This document shows positions 55,532 through 64,000 of a stretch of 64,000 nt of DNA, piece by piece. Position numbers and translations under genes: made by a program. The stretch's first letter is position 1, and every line of letters begins with the position of its first letter. This stretch comes from Pedobacter metabolipauper (GTDB lineage: Bacteria; Bacteroidota; Bacteroidia; Sphingobacteriales; Sphingobacteriaceae), in assembly GCF_004362715.1 (NCBI RefSeq), contig NZ_SNYC01000008.1, positions 159,044-223,043 of the forward strand, written 5' to 3'. The notes beneath the pieces are model-generated. The model had not been told where the DNA came from. It made no database searches and saw only the letters and a list, made by a program, of their open reading frames with translations.

Positions 55532-57322
55532 ATGAAGAAGAGCATATATATCGCATTCGCACTACTAGCCGTTACATTTACGGCCTGTAAAAAAGGAGAC
55601 CTGGACCGGTTTCCCCAAACCTCCATTGCACCCGAACTATTTTTCAATTCTGAAGAAGACCTCATTTTGTATGTAAATGGATTGTTGTCATTGCCAGACA
55701 GAAATACCTACCTGAACGATCAGAGTAGTGATAACGTAGCAACAACCGCTGCCGTTGAAGTAAAAAATGTGATGGCCGGTAATACCAATGCCCAAAACAT
55801 TACTTCGGGATGGAGCTGGACCCGCTTAAGGAACATCAACTATTTCCTGGAAAACTATAAAAAAGCCAAAGTAAGCAACGATGTAAAAAACCACTATGCC
55901 GGATTGGCAAGATATTACCGTGCAGAATTTTATATGGAGAAAGTAAAACGGTTCTCTGATGTACCATGGTATTCCGGAACCTTAAATCCAGAAGATGCGC
56001 AGTTATTTAAACCTAGCGATCCAAGGGCTTTAGTAGTAGACAGTATCATGGCCGATCTTGACTTTGCCTATAAGAATGTGAGAGAAAGTGTGCCTACAGG
56101 AACTCCCGGAAAATGGGCTGCGGCTACATTGTATGCCAGGGTTGCACTTTATGAGGGAACATACCGTAAATATCATTCGGAACTAAACCTTGCCAGCTCA
56201 GCAAATGCATTTCTTCAGACAGCTGCCAGGGTAGCCGGAGAGATCATCTCTTCTAAAAAGTTTACCATATACAATACGGCAAAGCCTGCACAGGATTATG
56301 CGGCCTTATTTTCCAGTCAGGATCTAACCAGCAATACAGAAGTTATATTGGTTAACGTATTCGATCTTAATAAAAGCAAAAGCCAGAATGTAAATTCAGT
56401 TGTATTTGGTGATTATGAGCAGGCTCCTGCAAGAGACCTGATCCAAACCTACCTGATGAAAGACGGAAGCCGCTTTACCGATCAGCCGAATTACAATCAG
56501 CTTGGTTTTGTTAAGGAGTTTGAAAATCGCGATCCAAGGTTGTCTCAGACCATGGTTTATCCGGGATGGGTTCGTGTGCCTGATGCACAGCCGTACATTC
56601 AGCGTTTAAATAAAAACTTTACAGGTTATCACCAGATCAAGGGATATGTAAACAGTACAGACAACGTAACCTTAAACAGTGTTGATTTTCCAGTTTACCG
56701 GTATGCAGAAGCGTTACTGATCTATTCAGAGGCAATTGCCGAACTGGGTACATTGACGCAGCAAAACCTGGATGAATCATTAAACCTGCTTAGAAGAAGA
56801 GCTGGCCTGCCAGACCTTAATTTGGCACAGGCAACTGCGGCACCAGACCAATTGCTATTACAGCAGTTTAGCAACGTTACCGCAAATGCAGGTGTGATTA
56901 TGGAGATCCGCAGGGAGCGCAGGGTTGAGTTTGCATTTGAAAATTCAAGATATGATGACCTGATGCGCTGGAAGGCTGGAAAGTTGCTGGCTAAAAGTCC
57001 GGAAGGAATGTACTTTGCCGGATTGGGTAAATACGATATGACCGGTGATGGGATTGAGGATATTGCCTTGATAGACCGTACACAAACCATTCCTGCAGAA
57101 GCTCAAAAAGAAAAAAATTCATTGGGCGTTACCCTGGTTTACTATCGTACAGGTGCAATTGGTACAGATGCTACAGTATTCTTAAAAAATGGAACCGCAG
57201 GCGGGGCAATTGTAACAGAAGCAGTAACCCGTAATTTTGAAGAACCTAAATATTATTATCGTCCAATTCCGCAACAACAGGTAATTTTGAATCCAAACCT
57301 GAAACAAGTATTTGGCTGGTAA
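55532..57322 (+). CDS. SusD/RagB-family nutrient-binding lipoprotein
   Basis: 596 residues; lipobox with Cys19 (FTACKK), then the helical TPR-bearing SusD fold: FPQTSIAPELFFNSEEDLILYVNG near the start, YRAEFYMEKVKRFSDVPWY, and near the end RRAGLPDLN and IRRERRVEFAFENSRYDDLMRWK, which are hallmark SusD blocks. It forms the lid over the SusC barrel. It ends 15 bases before the phosphodiesterase gene, so the three form one operon. Confidence 0.96.
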   Translation: MKKSIYIAFALLAVTFTACKKGDLDRFPQTSIAPELFFNSEEDLILYVNGLLSLPDRNTYLNDQSSDNVATTAAVEVKNVMAGNTNAQNITSGWSWTRLRNINYFLENYKKAKVSNDVKNHYAGLARYYRAEFYMEKVKRFSDVPWYSGTLNPEDAQLFKPSDPRALVVDSIMADLDFAYKNVRESVPTGTPGKWAAATLYARVALYEGTYRKYHSELNLASSANAFLQTAARVAGEIISSKKFTIYNTAKPAQDYAALFSSQDLTSNTEVILVNVFDLNKSKSQNVNSVVFGDYEQAPARDLIQTYLMKDGSRFTDQPNYNQLGFVKEFENRDPRLSQTMVYPGWVRVPDAQPYIQRLNKNFTGYHQIKGYVNSTDNVTLNSVDFPVYRYAEALLIYSEAIAELGTLTQQNLDESLNLLRRRAGLPDLNLAQATAAPDQLLLQQFSNVTANAGVIMEIRRERRVEFAFENSRYDDLMRWKAGKLLAKSPEGMYFAGLGKYDMTGDGIEDIALIDRTQTIPAEAQKEKNSLGVTLVYYRTGAIGTDATVFLKNGTAGGAIVTEAVTRNFEEPKYYYRPIPQQQVILNPNLKQVFGW

Positions 57323-57337
57323 TTAAAATTAATTTCG

Positions 57338-58564
57338 ATGTATAAAAATATAGCACTTTTTGCAATGATGGTCTTAGCCCATCATTGCTTTGCCCAGAAA
57401 ACAAAGAAAACAGTCTATGTAATCGCAGATGGGATCTCTGCAGACAAGATTGAGAATATGGACCTGCCAAACATCAACAGGATCATTAAAGCAGGTAGTT
57501 ATACCCGTATGTATGTAGGTGGCGGCAAAGGTACTTATAGCCAAACCCCAACCATCTCTGCAGTTGGTTACAACAGCTTACTTACCGGAACCTGGGTAAA
57601 TAAGCATAATGTTCCTGACAATGACATCAAGGCTCCTAATTACAAGTATCAAAATATCTTCAGGTTATTAAAAGATCAGTATCCGCAAAAAAAGACGGCT
57701 ATCTTTTCCAGCTGGCTGGATAACCGCACCAAACTGCTTGGCCATAATTTACCTGAAGCAGGCAACCTAAAGGTTGATCAATATTTTGATGGTTACGAAT
57801 TGGATACGGTAAACTTTAAGCACGATAAAAAGCGTGATTTTATGAACCGAATCGATGAAAAGGTGGTTGAAGAAGCAAGTAATACCATTAAGAAAGATGC
57901 ACCAGACCTGTCATGGGTTTACCTGGAATACACTGATGATATGGGCCACATGTATGGTGACAGTCCGCAATTTGACGAAGCGATAAAAAAACTGGATGTA
58001 CAGCTTGGAAAAATCTATGATGCCATTGCCTACCGGGAAAAAAACTTCAATGAGGAGTGGCTGTTGATGGTGACTACAGATCATGGCCGTGACGAGAAAA
58101 CCGGTAAGGGTCATGGCGGACAATCAGACCGTCAGCGTTCTACCTGGATGGTATCTAATTACAATCAGCTAAACACCTATTCTAAGGTTTATAATCCAGG
58201 GATTGTAGACATTATGCCTTCTATAGCACGGTTTATGAACATTAATATCCCTGCAGAAGTAAGACAGGAAATTGATGGCACCCCTTTAATTGGTCCGATC
58301 TCCATTGCAGAGGTAAAAGCCAATTTTGTTCATGGCAGCATGGATCTTAGCTGGAAATCATTGGAAGAAAAAGGCAACGTTAAAATATGGTTAACCACAA
58401 CCAATAACTTTAAAACTGGAGGTAAAGACAATTATGTATTGGTAGCTGAAGTTCCGGTAAGTAAGCGGCATGCATTTATAAATCTGGAAAAATACCCTGC
58501 TGAGTTTTATAAGATGGTGTTGGAAGCACCAAATAATACAACAAATATCTGGGTAACCCCATAA
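57338..58564 (+). CDS. Secreted alkaline phosphatase-superfamily phosphodiesterase
   Basis: 408 residues with a signal peptide (ending CFAQ, about 20). The type I phosphodiesterase/nucleotide pyrophosphatase core (about 25-320) begins KTVYVIADGISADKI, has the probable nucleophile threonine in SQTPTISAVGYNSLLTGT, and later metal ligands in LEYTDDMGHMYG and VTTDHGRDEKTGKGHGG. A C-terminal beta-rich part (about 325-408) has no assigned family. It probably releases phosphate or a phospho-moiety at the surface or in the periplasm for the SusC/D system. Third gene of that operon. Confidence 0.88.
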   Translation: MYKNIALFAMMVLAHHCFAQKTKKTVYVIADGISADKIENMDLPNINRIIKAGSYTRMYVGGGKGTYSQTPTISAVGYNSLLTGTWVNKHNVPDNDIKAPNYKYQNIFRLLKDQYPQKKTAIFSSWLDNRTKLLGHNLPEAGNLKVDQYFDGYELDTVNFKHDKKRDFMNRIDEKVVEEASNTIKKDAPDLSWVYLEYTDDMGHMYGDSPQFDEAIKKLDVQLGKIYDAIAYREKNFNEEWLLMVTTDHGRDEKTGKGHGGQSDRQRSTWMVSNYNQLNTYSKVYNPGIVDIMPSIARFMNINIPAEVRQEIDGTPLIGPISIAEVKANFVHGSMDLSWKSLEEKGNVKIWLTTTNNFKTGGKDNYVLVAEVPVSKRHAFINLEKYPAEFYKMVLEAPNNTTNIWVTP

Positions 58565-58586
58565 AGCGGTAAATCCTTTGTTGGTT

Positions 58587-58640
58587 AAAACCTGCATCGT
58601 TCATGCTCCTGCTCAAAGGGTATAGATGGTGCAGGTTTTT
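58587..58640. terminator. Candidate bidirectional terminator
   Basis: AAAACCTGCA (58587-58596) pairs perfectly with TGCAGGTTTT (58630-58639); the 33-base loop can pair further near the stem (CATC with GATG). It lies between the convergent ends of the phosphodiesterase and S41 peptidase genes, with A and T runs suited to both directions. Confidence 0.6.
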
Positions 58641-58657
58641 AGTTTAAAAGGCAGGGG

Positions 58658-59953
58658 TTATGGCTTTAACTTTTGCCGGTGCTCAATTAATCCTAAGGTT
58701 TTGACCGGATCCTGACCTGTAGCAATTAACCCGGTGTTTTGATTTACTGCACTTATTTTCTTATCTGCCGTTGGCGTGCTGGTCATGGTAACTGGTATTC
58801 CGTTAATTAAATCGAGTACTTTACTTAAGCAGCCCTCGTTTGGGTCTCCGAGGGTAGGATTGCTTTCGCCTTTAACAAAAACATCTGGTGTTATCCCATC
58901 AAAATAATCAGCTTTCCCTTGTGCATTAAGAATTAGAAAGCTGGGTAAATAAACGCTGTATTTATCAATATTGATCCCGAAAAAACCCACTGGCTTGCCA
59001 TAGGTTTTCTCTCCAATCAACCTGACATTGAAGTAGGGTTTAAGGCTGTTGATGAGCAGCTCGCTGGCAGAGGCAGTTTTTGGAGAAACAATAAAGTAGA
59101 TGTTTTTAATTGTTTCCAGGTTCCCTTTTTTATTAAATTTAAACGTGTTGCCCGCCTCTGTATAATCTACATCGGCCATGGTGGTATTTCTTCCTTTATA
59201 AATTATCGGTTTGCCGGCATTGTCAAGATAGGGCTGGTATTTTAATATGGTTGCCTTTCCACCTTGCATTAATGCATTAAACTGCTCGGTAAACATTACC
59301 TTTCCGGTTAATGCAGATGGGGCGGTCAAGTCGGCTATGTATTCTGCAGTCTCCACATAACCACCGGCATTAGACCGGAGGTCAATAATCAGGTTCTGGG
59401 GACTGGCTGCTGCAAATTCTGAAAAGACCCTATCCAGATCAGGTTTAACGGTACTTAGTAAAGGAAAGGAACCAAGGGCGATATATGCCGCAGAATTGGC
59501 TCCGGGATTAACCATTAAACTTTTAAGGATAACAGAACCAGTTGCAGGGCCGGCTTCGGCGCTGCTGCCGGGTATACTCCTGCCGGTCAGCAAATTGGAG
59601 TATTTTGGGTTCCCTGCGGTTACCGGAAGTTCAAAAGGCAGGCCCGTAGCGGTATTTAGCTTTAGCTGCGAAATATCGAACAGTTCTTTCTTGAACGCGG
59701 ATAGATCTGAGGCCATCCCGTCATATTTAACCCGCGGATTAAATGTGTTGTAATCTGGAAGGACCTCATTCCACAAGTAAATTTGCCGGGCATACAGAAA
59801 AATAGAATCCAGGGTAAACTGCATGCGGGTACCTGTAGCTGGCGAAATAACAGGATCGGTATCATCAGATATATGTGCATCTTTTTTACAGGAACCAAGG
59901 GCGCCTATCATAAGAATGCTGATGATCAGTTGATATATATTCCGGTTATTCAT
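58658..59953 (-). CDS. S41-family (tail-specific protease-like) lipoprotein peptidase
   Basis: 431 residues from ATG 59953 (three codons after an open TTG). Lipobox MIGALGSCKK. After an N-terminal helical part (about 45-80) comes the S41 core: LIDLRSNAGGYVETAEYIADL (oxyanion/structural block) and FIVSPKTASASELLINSLKPY with the nucleophile serine, and further on VRLIGEKTYGKPVGF (lysine region). No convincing PDZ domain is seen, so it is the short Bacteroidota C-terminal-processing-peptidase form. Substrate unknown. It is the last gene of a run of four lipoprotein genes. Confidence 0.85.
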   Translation of the reverse strand: MNNRNIYQLIISILMIGALGSCKKDAHISDDTDPVISPATGTRMQFTLDSIFLYARQIYLWNEVLPDYNTFNPRVKYDGMASDLSAFKKELFDISQLKLNTATGLPFELPVTAGNPKYSNLLTGRSIPGSSAEAGPATGSVILKSLMVNPGANSAAYIALGSFPLLSTVKPDLDRVFSEFAAASPQNLIIDLRSNAGGYVETAEYIADLTAPSALTGKVMFTEQFNALMQGGKATILKYQPYLDNAGKPIIYKGRNTTMADVDYTEAGNTFKFNKKGNLETIKNIYFIVSPKTASASELLINSLKPYFNVRLIGEKTYGKPVGFFGINIDKYSVYLPSFLILNAQGKADYFDGITPDVFVKGESNPTLGDPNEGCLSKVLDLINGIPVTMTSTPTADKKISAVNQNTGLIATGQDPVKTLGLIEHRQKLKP

Positions 59954-59972
59954 GTAGTACAACGAATGTTTA

Positions 59973-60938
59973 TTAATCTGTTATAGTTATTGGGGCAGTT
60001 GCATGGTACCATTGTCCCAGCACTGTATTATTCGAATTAAAAAATTGCATGGAGTTGCTGGAGGTTATTGGGAAAACAGATGGGATCGTCACAGAAATGG
60101 CTGTGCTGGTTTGCTGCACATTGGTAATGGTAATAGAATTGGTAAACGAACCAGGGTAATATATTTTTACGTAGCTAACCGGATTATATTTACCAATTAC
60201 AGGATTAACCGGAATGGTTAACACATTTCCTCTTTTAACTATAGTGCCGGCAGGAATGGTTACTTTAAGCGCAGGTTTTGCAACATGATACGGCCCCCTG
60301 GTTACCTGCCGCAACCCGGTAACCAATTTAAAACTATAATATCCGGTATCAATGGCACTGGTTATGGCTATTGGAAGCTGGATTTGTGAATGCGTGAACA
60401 ATAAAAAAGTTGAGCCGTAAAGCTGAATTTCTTTTTTATCCTTGTCAACTAAGTATAACCTGGTTTTGGTTGTATCTGTAATGATATTTTCTCCGGTTAA
60501 AGCCATCGTTTCTCCAATAGTTATACCGGTATTATTGATTATTTCAAAAGCCGGTAATGGCTGATTGATGGAAGGGGATAAGATATATTTTTTAACGCTT
60601 CCGTCTTGCGCGGTAACGGTGTATACTGTAGTTTCATTAAATGCTACTTTTTTCCCGCTTTCCGGACTTATTTTGGCGCGGTCGGATACTAATATATTGG
60701 GAGTAATAGAGTCTGGAATAGTTTGTAAGGGCGGCCAGTAAATAATGATCTTGTCATCTATAATACTTGCTTTTATTTCTGCCTTAGCATTGTCTGCAAT
60801 GACAAATTTTTCAATGGAGTTGTATGGGAAATCAACGTATTCTTTTTTACAGGATACAATAAAAGACACTGTGAATAACAGTATTAGGCTGGTAAAAATG
60901 CGGGTCAATGAAATTCTTTTTAAGGTTAGACGAAACAT
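59973..60938 (-). CDS. Ig-like surface lipoprotein, paralogue of the 61804-62757 gene
   Basis: 321 residues with lipobox VSCKKEY (Cys near residue 30). First domain (about 35-130) ends in the motif TVYTVTAQDGSVKKYIL, as in cadherin-like/DUF5018-type modules, a second (about 135-225) looks IPT/TIG-like (NNTGITIGETMALTGENI), and a third (about 230-321) is beta-rich. The same order is seen in the 317-residue protein encoded upstream. Likely an extracellular binding lipoprotein; ligand unknown. It follows a hairpin after the 189-residue lipoprotein gene and precedes the S41 gene. Confidence 0.75.
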   Translation of the reverse strand: MFRLTLKRISLTRIFTSLILLFTVSFIVSCKKEYVDFPYNSIEKFVIADNAKAEIKASIIDDKIIIYWPPLQTIPDSITPNILVSDRAKISPESGKKVAFNETTVYTVTAQDGSVKKYILSPSINQPLPAFEIINNTGITIGETMALTGENIITDTTKTRLYLVDKDKKEIQLYGSTFLLFTHSQIQLPIAITSAIDTGYYSFKLVTGLRQVTRGPYHVAKPALKVTIPAGTIVKRGNVLTIPVNPVIGKYNPVSYVKIYYPGSFTNSITITNVQQTSTAISVTIPSVFPITSSNSMQFFNSNNTVLGQWYHATAPITITD

Positions 60939-60966
60939 GAATATATAATTTTATAAAATTAAATAA

Positions 60967-60998
60967 GGTACGGACCGGGTTGTAGCCTGATCCGTACC
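60967..60998 (-). terminator. Hairpin, candidate terminator on the minus strand
   Basis: GGTACGGA (60967-60974) and TCCGTACC (60991-60998) form a perfect 8-bp stem with a 16-base loop. On the minus strand the stem is followed by TTATTTAATTTT. It lies after the 189-residue lipoprotein gene and before the 321-residue one. Confidence 0.5.
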
Positions 60999-61027
60999 CT
61001 GGAATAGATCCTTTTAAATATTAGGAT

Positions 61028-61597
61028 TTAATTAACGACACCGTATTCTACATCGATGATCGCGCGGTCGAGAGCTCCACTTTGTTGAGGTGTAACATCC
61101 ACTACTTTAATGACATAGGTTACTAAGGTTAAAGGATTAGTAATGAAAATATATACATAATCAATAATGGTGATACCTCCTGGTGGAATGTAGTCATACC
61201 ATCCGTTTGGTGTACCACCGCCCGTATTGTAACCAACGCCAGCAGCAGAAGCTGTAGTTGCCAGGGCATACTGCGCTGTTCCAATGCTTGCCGTGCTGGA
61301 AATGGTAGTGTATAGATATTTTACGGTATATCCTGCAGGAGCAGTAATGTATGAATTATCCCTGTTGGTAAACAATGCCGTATCACCTGCTGCCAATGGT
61401 AATTTAATGGTGCCATAAGATACTGATCCAGAACCCCAGTTACCAGTAATGGTAGCGGTATTTACAGGGCTTACTACTGCTTTCGCATTGTTTAAACTTA
61501 GAGGTTCGTCTCCATTTTCCTTTTTGCAGGAAGAAGCGAATAAAACAAGGGCAAATAAGCCTACAGCTAATTTAGAGATATGATTTTTTGAATTCAT
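61028..61597 (-). CDS. Small surface lipoprotein, unknown family
   Basis: 189 residues, lipobox FASSCKK with Cys24. The mature part is beta-rich, poor in charge, rich in Thr, Ser, Gly, Tyr, and contains a glycine-proline segment (GGGTPNGWYDYIPPGG); it looks like a single jelly-roll or Ig-like domain. No family recognised. It lies between the two Ig-like paralogues and is bounded by hairpins on both sides, so it may be expressed differently from them. Confidence 0.68.
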   Translation of the reverse strand: MNSKNHISKLAVGLFALVLFASSCKKENGDEPLSLNNAKAVVSPVNTATITGNWGSGSVSYGTIKLPLAAGDTALFTNRDNSYITAPAGYTVKYLYTTISSTASIGTAQYALATTASAAGVGYNTGGGTPNGWYDYIPPGGITIIDYVYIFITNPLTLVTYVIKVVDVTPQQSGALDRAIIDVEYGVVN

Positions 61598-61666
61598 GAT
61601 TTTTAATTTAAATTATTGTTTAAGTCAACTAATTACAGTGCCTCTTATGAGATCACTGCCGCCTCT

Positions 61667-61794
61667 TTCGGGTAATTCTCGAATTACCGGCCGAAGCATT
61701 TTCTGAGAAGGTGTTAATTGTTCGTTTTAGTACCATAGGCATTCTTTAGGGTGATTAATGGTTAATTTAGCACCCGTTCCTGCGCATGAACGGG
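61667..61794 (-). terminator. Two hairpins between lipoprotein genes
   Basis: CCCGTTC (61773-61779) and GAACGGG (61788-61794) form a perfect 7-bp stem 10 bases after the stop of the 317-residue lipoprotein gene; the T-run on the minus strand is weak. Farther on, GGTAATT (61671-61677) and AATTACC (61682-61688) close a CTCG tetraloop, extended by TTC/GAA at the base (61667-61695). They may terminate or attenuate the transcript before the 189-residue gene. Confidence 0.45.
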
Positions 61795-61803
61795 AAACTT
61801 TCT

Positions 61804-62757
61804 TTATTTAGCGGTAACAGTAAGGTTCCCGCTTTTAGTGAGTGTGGTCCAGCCCTCAAATTCAAATTTGAAAGGGATTTGCCAAACTCCAATAGGGAAG
61901 TCGTCAGGAATTCTAAGTTCTAATGAGAGGGGCGAATAAGTAACAACAGGCAATTCATACACGACAGTGTTTACCGTAACGCTTACCTTTTTTACATTGA
62001 TGAATATGCTGTTAAATGGTACATATATAATACTGCCCCCTTGTTTAGCGGCTTGTGTGGGCATCAATAGATTGGGTTGTCTATGTCTGATGCGGAGTAC
62101 CTCTGGCAGATCCATCTTTGTACCCAGCGTATTGATTGATACAGTATAAGATCCGGTATCCAGGGTTGCAGGCAAAGGCATATTAATTAAAGCATAGTTG
62201 AGCGTTTCTGCCCTGATTGCCGTGCTCGCGTTTAATACCAGGGTGGTTGCTTTTTTAGATACCCGTTCTGACACAACTACTTCTACCAATGCAGGATTTC
62301 TTTGCATGAAATCCCCCAGCATTATTGGTAAAACTGCACCTGGATAGGCTATTGGATTTGCGGTGTTCCAACGGAAGCTAAGGTTCGTCGGGTTTTGCTG
62401 AATAAGTTTAAGGGTATAGATCTTTTTACTCCCATCGTTCCCGGTTACACCGTATGTTTTCGTATCTGTTACGTTAACCGGTAAGATTTCTTCATCAAGT
62501 TTAGACCCTGAGGCGACTGTAATTTCGGGATCAATTATAGATAGGCCGTAATAGTAAGGTAGATAGACAGTTATTGTACCTTCAAGATCATCAACGGCTC
62601 CATAGATCACAGTATCGGGTATGTTGGTTACTTTATAAGTTAATATTTTAGCTTGAGGTAATGGTTCTAAATCAATGGTCTTTTTGCAGGATGCTAAAAC
62701 CATAAAGGTTATTGGAATTAAAAGTAAGGGGGTAATTTGTTTGTAGAGTAATTTCAT
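61804..62757 (-). CDS. Ig-like surface lipoprotein, paralogue of the 59973-60938 gene
   Basis: 317 residues with lipobox VLASCKK, Cys24. First domain ends in KTYGVTGNDGSKKIYTLKL, the same cadherin-like/DUF5018-type motif as in the paralogue; the middle domain (about 140-220, GAVLPIMLGDFMQRNPALVEV) corresponds to its IPT-like part, and the last ends in SGNLTVTAK. First gene of the minus-strand lipoprotein run. Function unknown, probably extracellular ligand binding. Confidence 0.75.
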   Translation of the reverse strand: MKLLYKQITPLLLIPITFMVLASCKKTIDLEPLPQAKILTYKVTNIPDTVIYGAVDDLEGTITVYLPYYYGLSIIDPEITVASGSKLDEEILPVNVTDTKTYGVTGNDGSKKIYTLKLIQQNPTNLSFRWNTANPIAYPGAVLPIMLGDFMQRNPALVEVVVSERVSKKATTLVLNASTAIRAETLNYALINMPLPATLDTGSYTVSINTLGTKMDLPEVLRIRHRQPNLLMPTQAAKQGGSIIYVPFNSIFINVKKVSVTVNTVVYELPVVTYSPLSLELRIPDDFPIGVWQIPFKFEFEGWTTLTKSGNLTVTAK

Positions 62758-63130
62758 TTTTAAATTTAATTAGCAGTCTTTTTCATATTTGTTTGATAGA
62801 TAAGATATTGTAGGCAGGGTACTGTTGATATCCCCATTGAATTAACCTTATTGTTGTTTTTAATCATTCTAAATAAGAATACTGCAAATGTTTAAATAGT
62901 TTTCTATATATGGTGTTTGCAAATCGGTTTATCACGTATTCGATCCGATTTATTTTGTATTCAAAATGGTCAAAATGTCATTGGTTGCTTGATTTAGAAT
63001 CGTGAGACTAAATCCAACTATTGTCCGAAGAAAAGCTAACCCGGTTTTAGTATTTTATTTAGAAAGATTATAAATAATAAAAGCTATATTTGTTTTATCA
63101 GTTAAAGACTCTCAAAACAAACCAGGTATA
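62758..63130. other. 373-base divergent intergenic region with palindromes
   Basis: No gene is seen here. It separates the lipoprotein run from the AraC-type gene. Two inverted repeats stand out: AAATCGG/CCGATTT (62921-62927 and 62945-62951, 17-base spacing) and ATTCT/AGAAT around 62866-62880. TATATTTG at 63085-63092 fits the -7 consensus TAnnTTTG and lies 39 bases before the AraC ATG, but no TTTG is at the usual upstream distance. The first repeat could be a regulator site. Confidence 0.4.
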
Positions 63131-64000
63131 ATGGTCGTAAAAAGCAAGATAGAAGGACTAAACGAATGGCTCTTTATGGAAAATATTCCGGATGCATTTT
63201 TTTCAGGTAACACGATCACAGAAAAAAATGTAATCATAGAGCGCTCGCCGGCAAACATAGTAAGCTATCAATTGAGCAGTGCCGGGTTGTTTCTAACATA
63301 TTCTGAAATGAAGTTTACCAAACCAACACGCATTTATAGCAGTGTTGAAGGAGAAGCCATCACCAGCGAGTTTATGTTCTGCTACCCTTCAGGTTCCAGA
63401 AAAATAGGAGCATTTGGTAACAGTCATCATAACCTGCGTTTTGTTGCTCCTATAAACACGATGCATGAATTAAAGCCTGGTGTCGATTACACATTTTTTC
63501 AAATGATACTTTCCAAAGCATATTATTACCGGCTTATGGATCGTCATTCTTCCCTACATGGAAATTTTGTTCAGCATATAGAGAAGGCCCTGTCCGTTTC
63601 CAATACCCCGCAAAATAAGATGGTAACGTCAGATATGCAGCGGATCATCTCTGAAATTAGAGAAGGAAAGAAAACGGGAGAACTCAGACGATTGCATACT
63701 GAGGCTAAAGTGTTGGCGTTGCTGATTTACCAAATTGAACAATTAAACAAAGAGCAGTTTGAAGATAAAAAGGTGCTTAAAGATGCTGATGTTGATAAGC
63801 TGGAGTGTGCACGTGCCATATTAGAGGTACGTTTTATAAATCCGCCCACACAAAGGGAGCTTGCCCTGGAGGTTATGCTGAACGAGACTAAGTTACGGCG
63901 TGGTTTTAAGGAATGTTTTGCCATTACCATCTATGATTACATTACCAGGCTGCGGATGGAACTGGCAAAAAGCTTGCTGTTGGAAGAGCAGAAAACCATT
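63131..64000 (+). CDS. AraC-family transcriptional regulator, 3' end beyond window
   Basis: 290 codons from ATG 63131, open to the right edge. The N-terminal part (about 1-210) is an effector domain of unclear family, with FFSGNTITEKN and SSAGLFLTYSEM. The C-terminal part (about 228 onward) holds the first helix-turn-helix (PTQRELALEVMLNETKLRRGFKECFAI followed by YDYITRLRMELAKSLL), the standard AraC pattern, similar to PchR-type regulators common in Bacteroidota. Divergent from the lipoprotein run. The last helix-turn-helix lies outside the window. Confidence 0.88.
   Translation, partial: MVVKSKIEGLNEWLFMENIPDAFFSGNTITEKNVIIERSPANIVSYQLSSAGLFLTYSEMKFTKPTRIYSSVEGEAITSEFMFCYPSGSRKIGAFGNSHHNLRFVAPINTMHELKPGVDYTFFQMILSKAYYYRLMDRHSSLHGNFVQHIEKALSVSNTPQNKMVTSDMQRIISEIREGKKTGELRRLHTEAKVLALLIYQIEQLNKEQFEDKKVLKDADVDKLECARAILEVRFINPPTQRELALEVMLNETKLRRGFKECFAITIYDYITRLRMELAKSLLLEEQKTI

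Overview
The window looks like a chromosomal segment of a Bacteroidota bacterium, most probably a Pedobacter-like member of the Sphingobacteriaceae. Pointers are: SusC/SusD pair; gliding/type IX secretion lipoproteins SprE/PorW and GldB; an ATP synthase operon without beta and epsilon genes; a DksA-like protein of the cysteine-poor Bacteroidota form; many lipoproteins whose acceptor cysteine is followed by lysines; frequent TTG starts with poor Shine-Dalgarno sequences; and boxes of the TAnnTTTG type (-7 element of the Bacteroidota primary sigma factor) in front of several genes. The genus is inference. No rRNA, tRNA, CRISPR array, prophage or insertion sequence was recognised.

Layout. 1-3296 (minus): SprE/PorW-like TPR lipoprotein and the start of a penicillin-binding protein 1A (cut by the window). 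3390-9149 (plus): ATP synthase cluster atpZ, a small membrane protein, atpB-E-F-H-A-G, with a terminator-like hairpin between atpE and atpF. 9228-14869: small membrane protein, DUF4349 lipoprotein, ruvC, then overlapping flippase-like protein, GT2 glycosyltransferase and orphan peptide-type ABC permease, then rnhB. 14888-19062: AT-rich stretch with a very large TlpA-type thioredoxin protein and three tandem paralogous small secreted proteins of unknown family. 19103-30904: glycosyltransferase, gcvT, comB, patatin, gldB, beta-barrel protein, nadE, lnt, PH-SHOCT protein, rsmI, serS. 31065-36667 (minus): small membrane protein, SIMPL protein, and an ileS-dksA-lspA operon. 36907-40177: secreted unknown, a structured non-coding gap, hflK-hflC and a small membrane protein.

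40215-46979 (minus) is the most distinctive part: a tightly packed TMEM220-eboA-B-C-D-E-F operon, the complete 'ebo' metabolite-traffic cluster known from cyanobacteria (scytonemin), eustigmatophyte plastids and scattered bacteria. Its product in heterotrophic Bacteroidota is not known. EboC and EboD here depart from canonical UbiA and dehydroquinate synthase motifs.

47178-52103: cytochrome c-fused PQQ-type sugar dehydrogenase, a PAS protein with a kinase H-box but no ATPase domain, two small proteins, another PAS protein and a TetR regulator. 52150-58564: two palindromes (probable TetR operator), then a SusC-SusD-phosphodiesterase operon with no glycoside hydrolase. 58658-62757 (minus): four surface lipoproteins including an S41 peptidase and two paralogous Ig-like proteins. 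63131 to the end: an AraC-type regulator cut by the window edge.

Shared themes are envelope biogenesis (lnt, lspA, PBP1A, SprE, GldB, hflKC), energy metabolism, and nutrient or metabolite trafficking across the envelope (ebo, SusCD, PQQ dehydrogenase).
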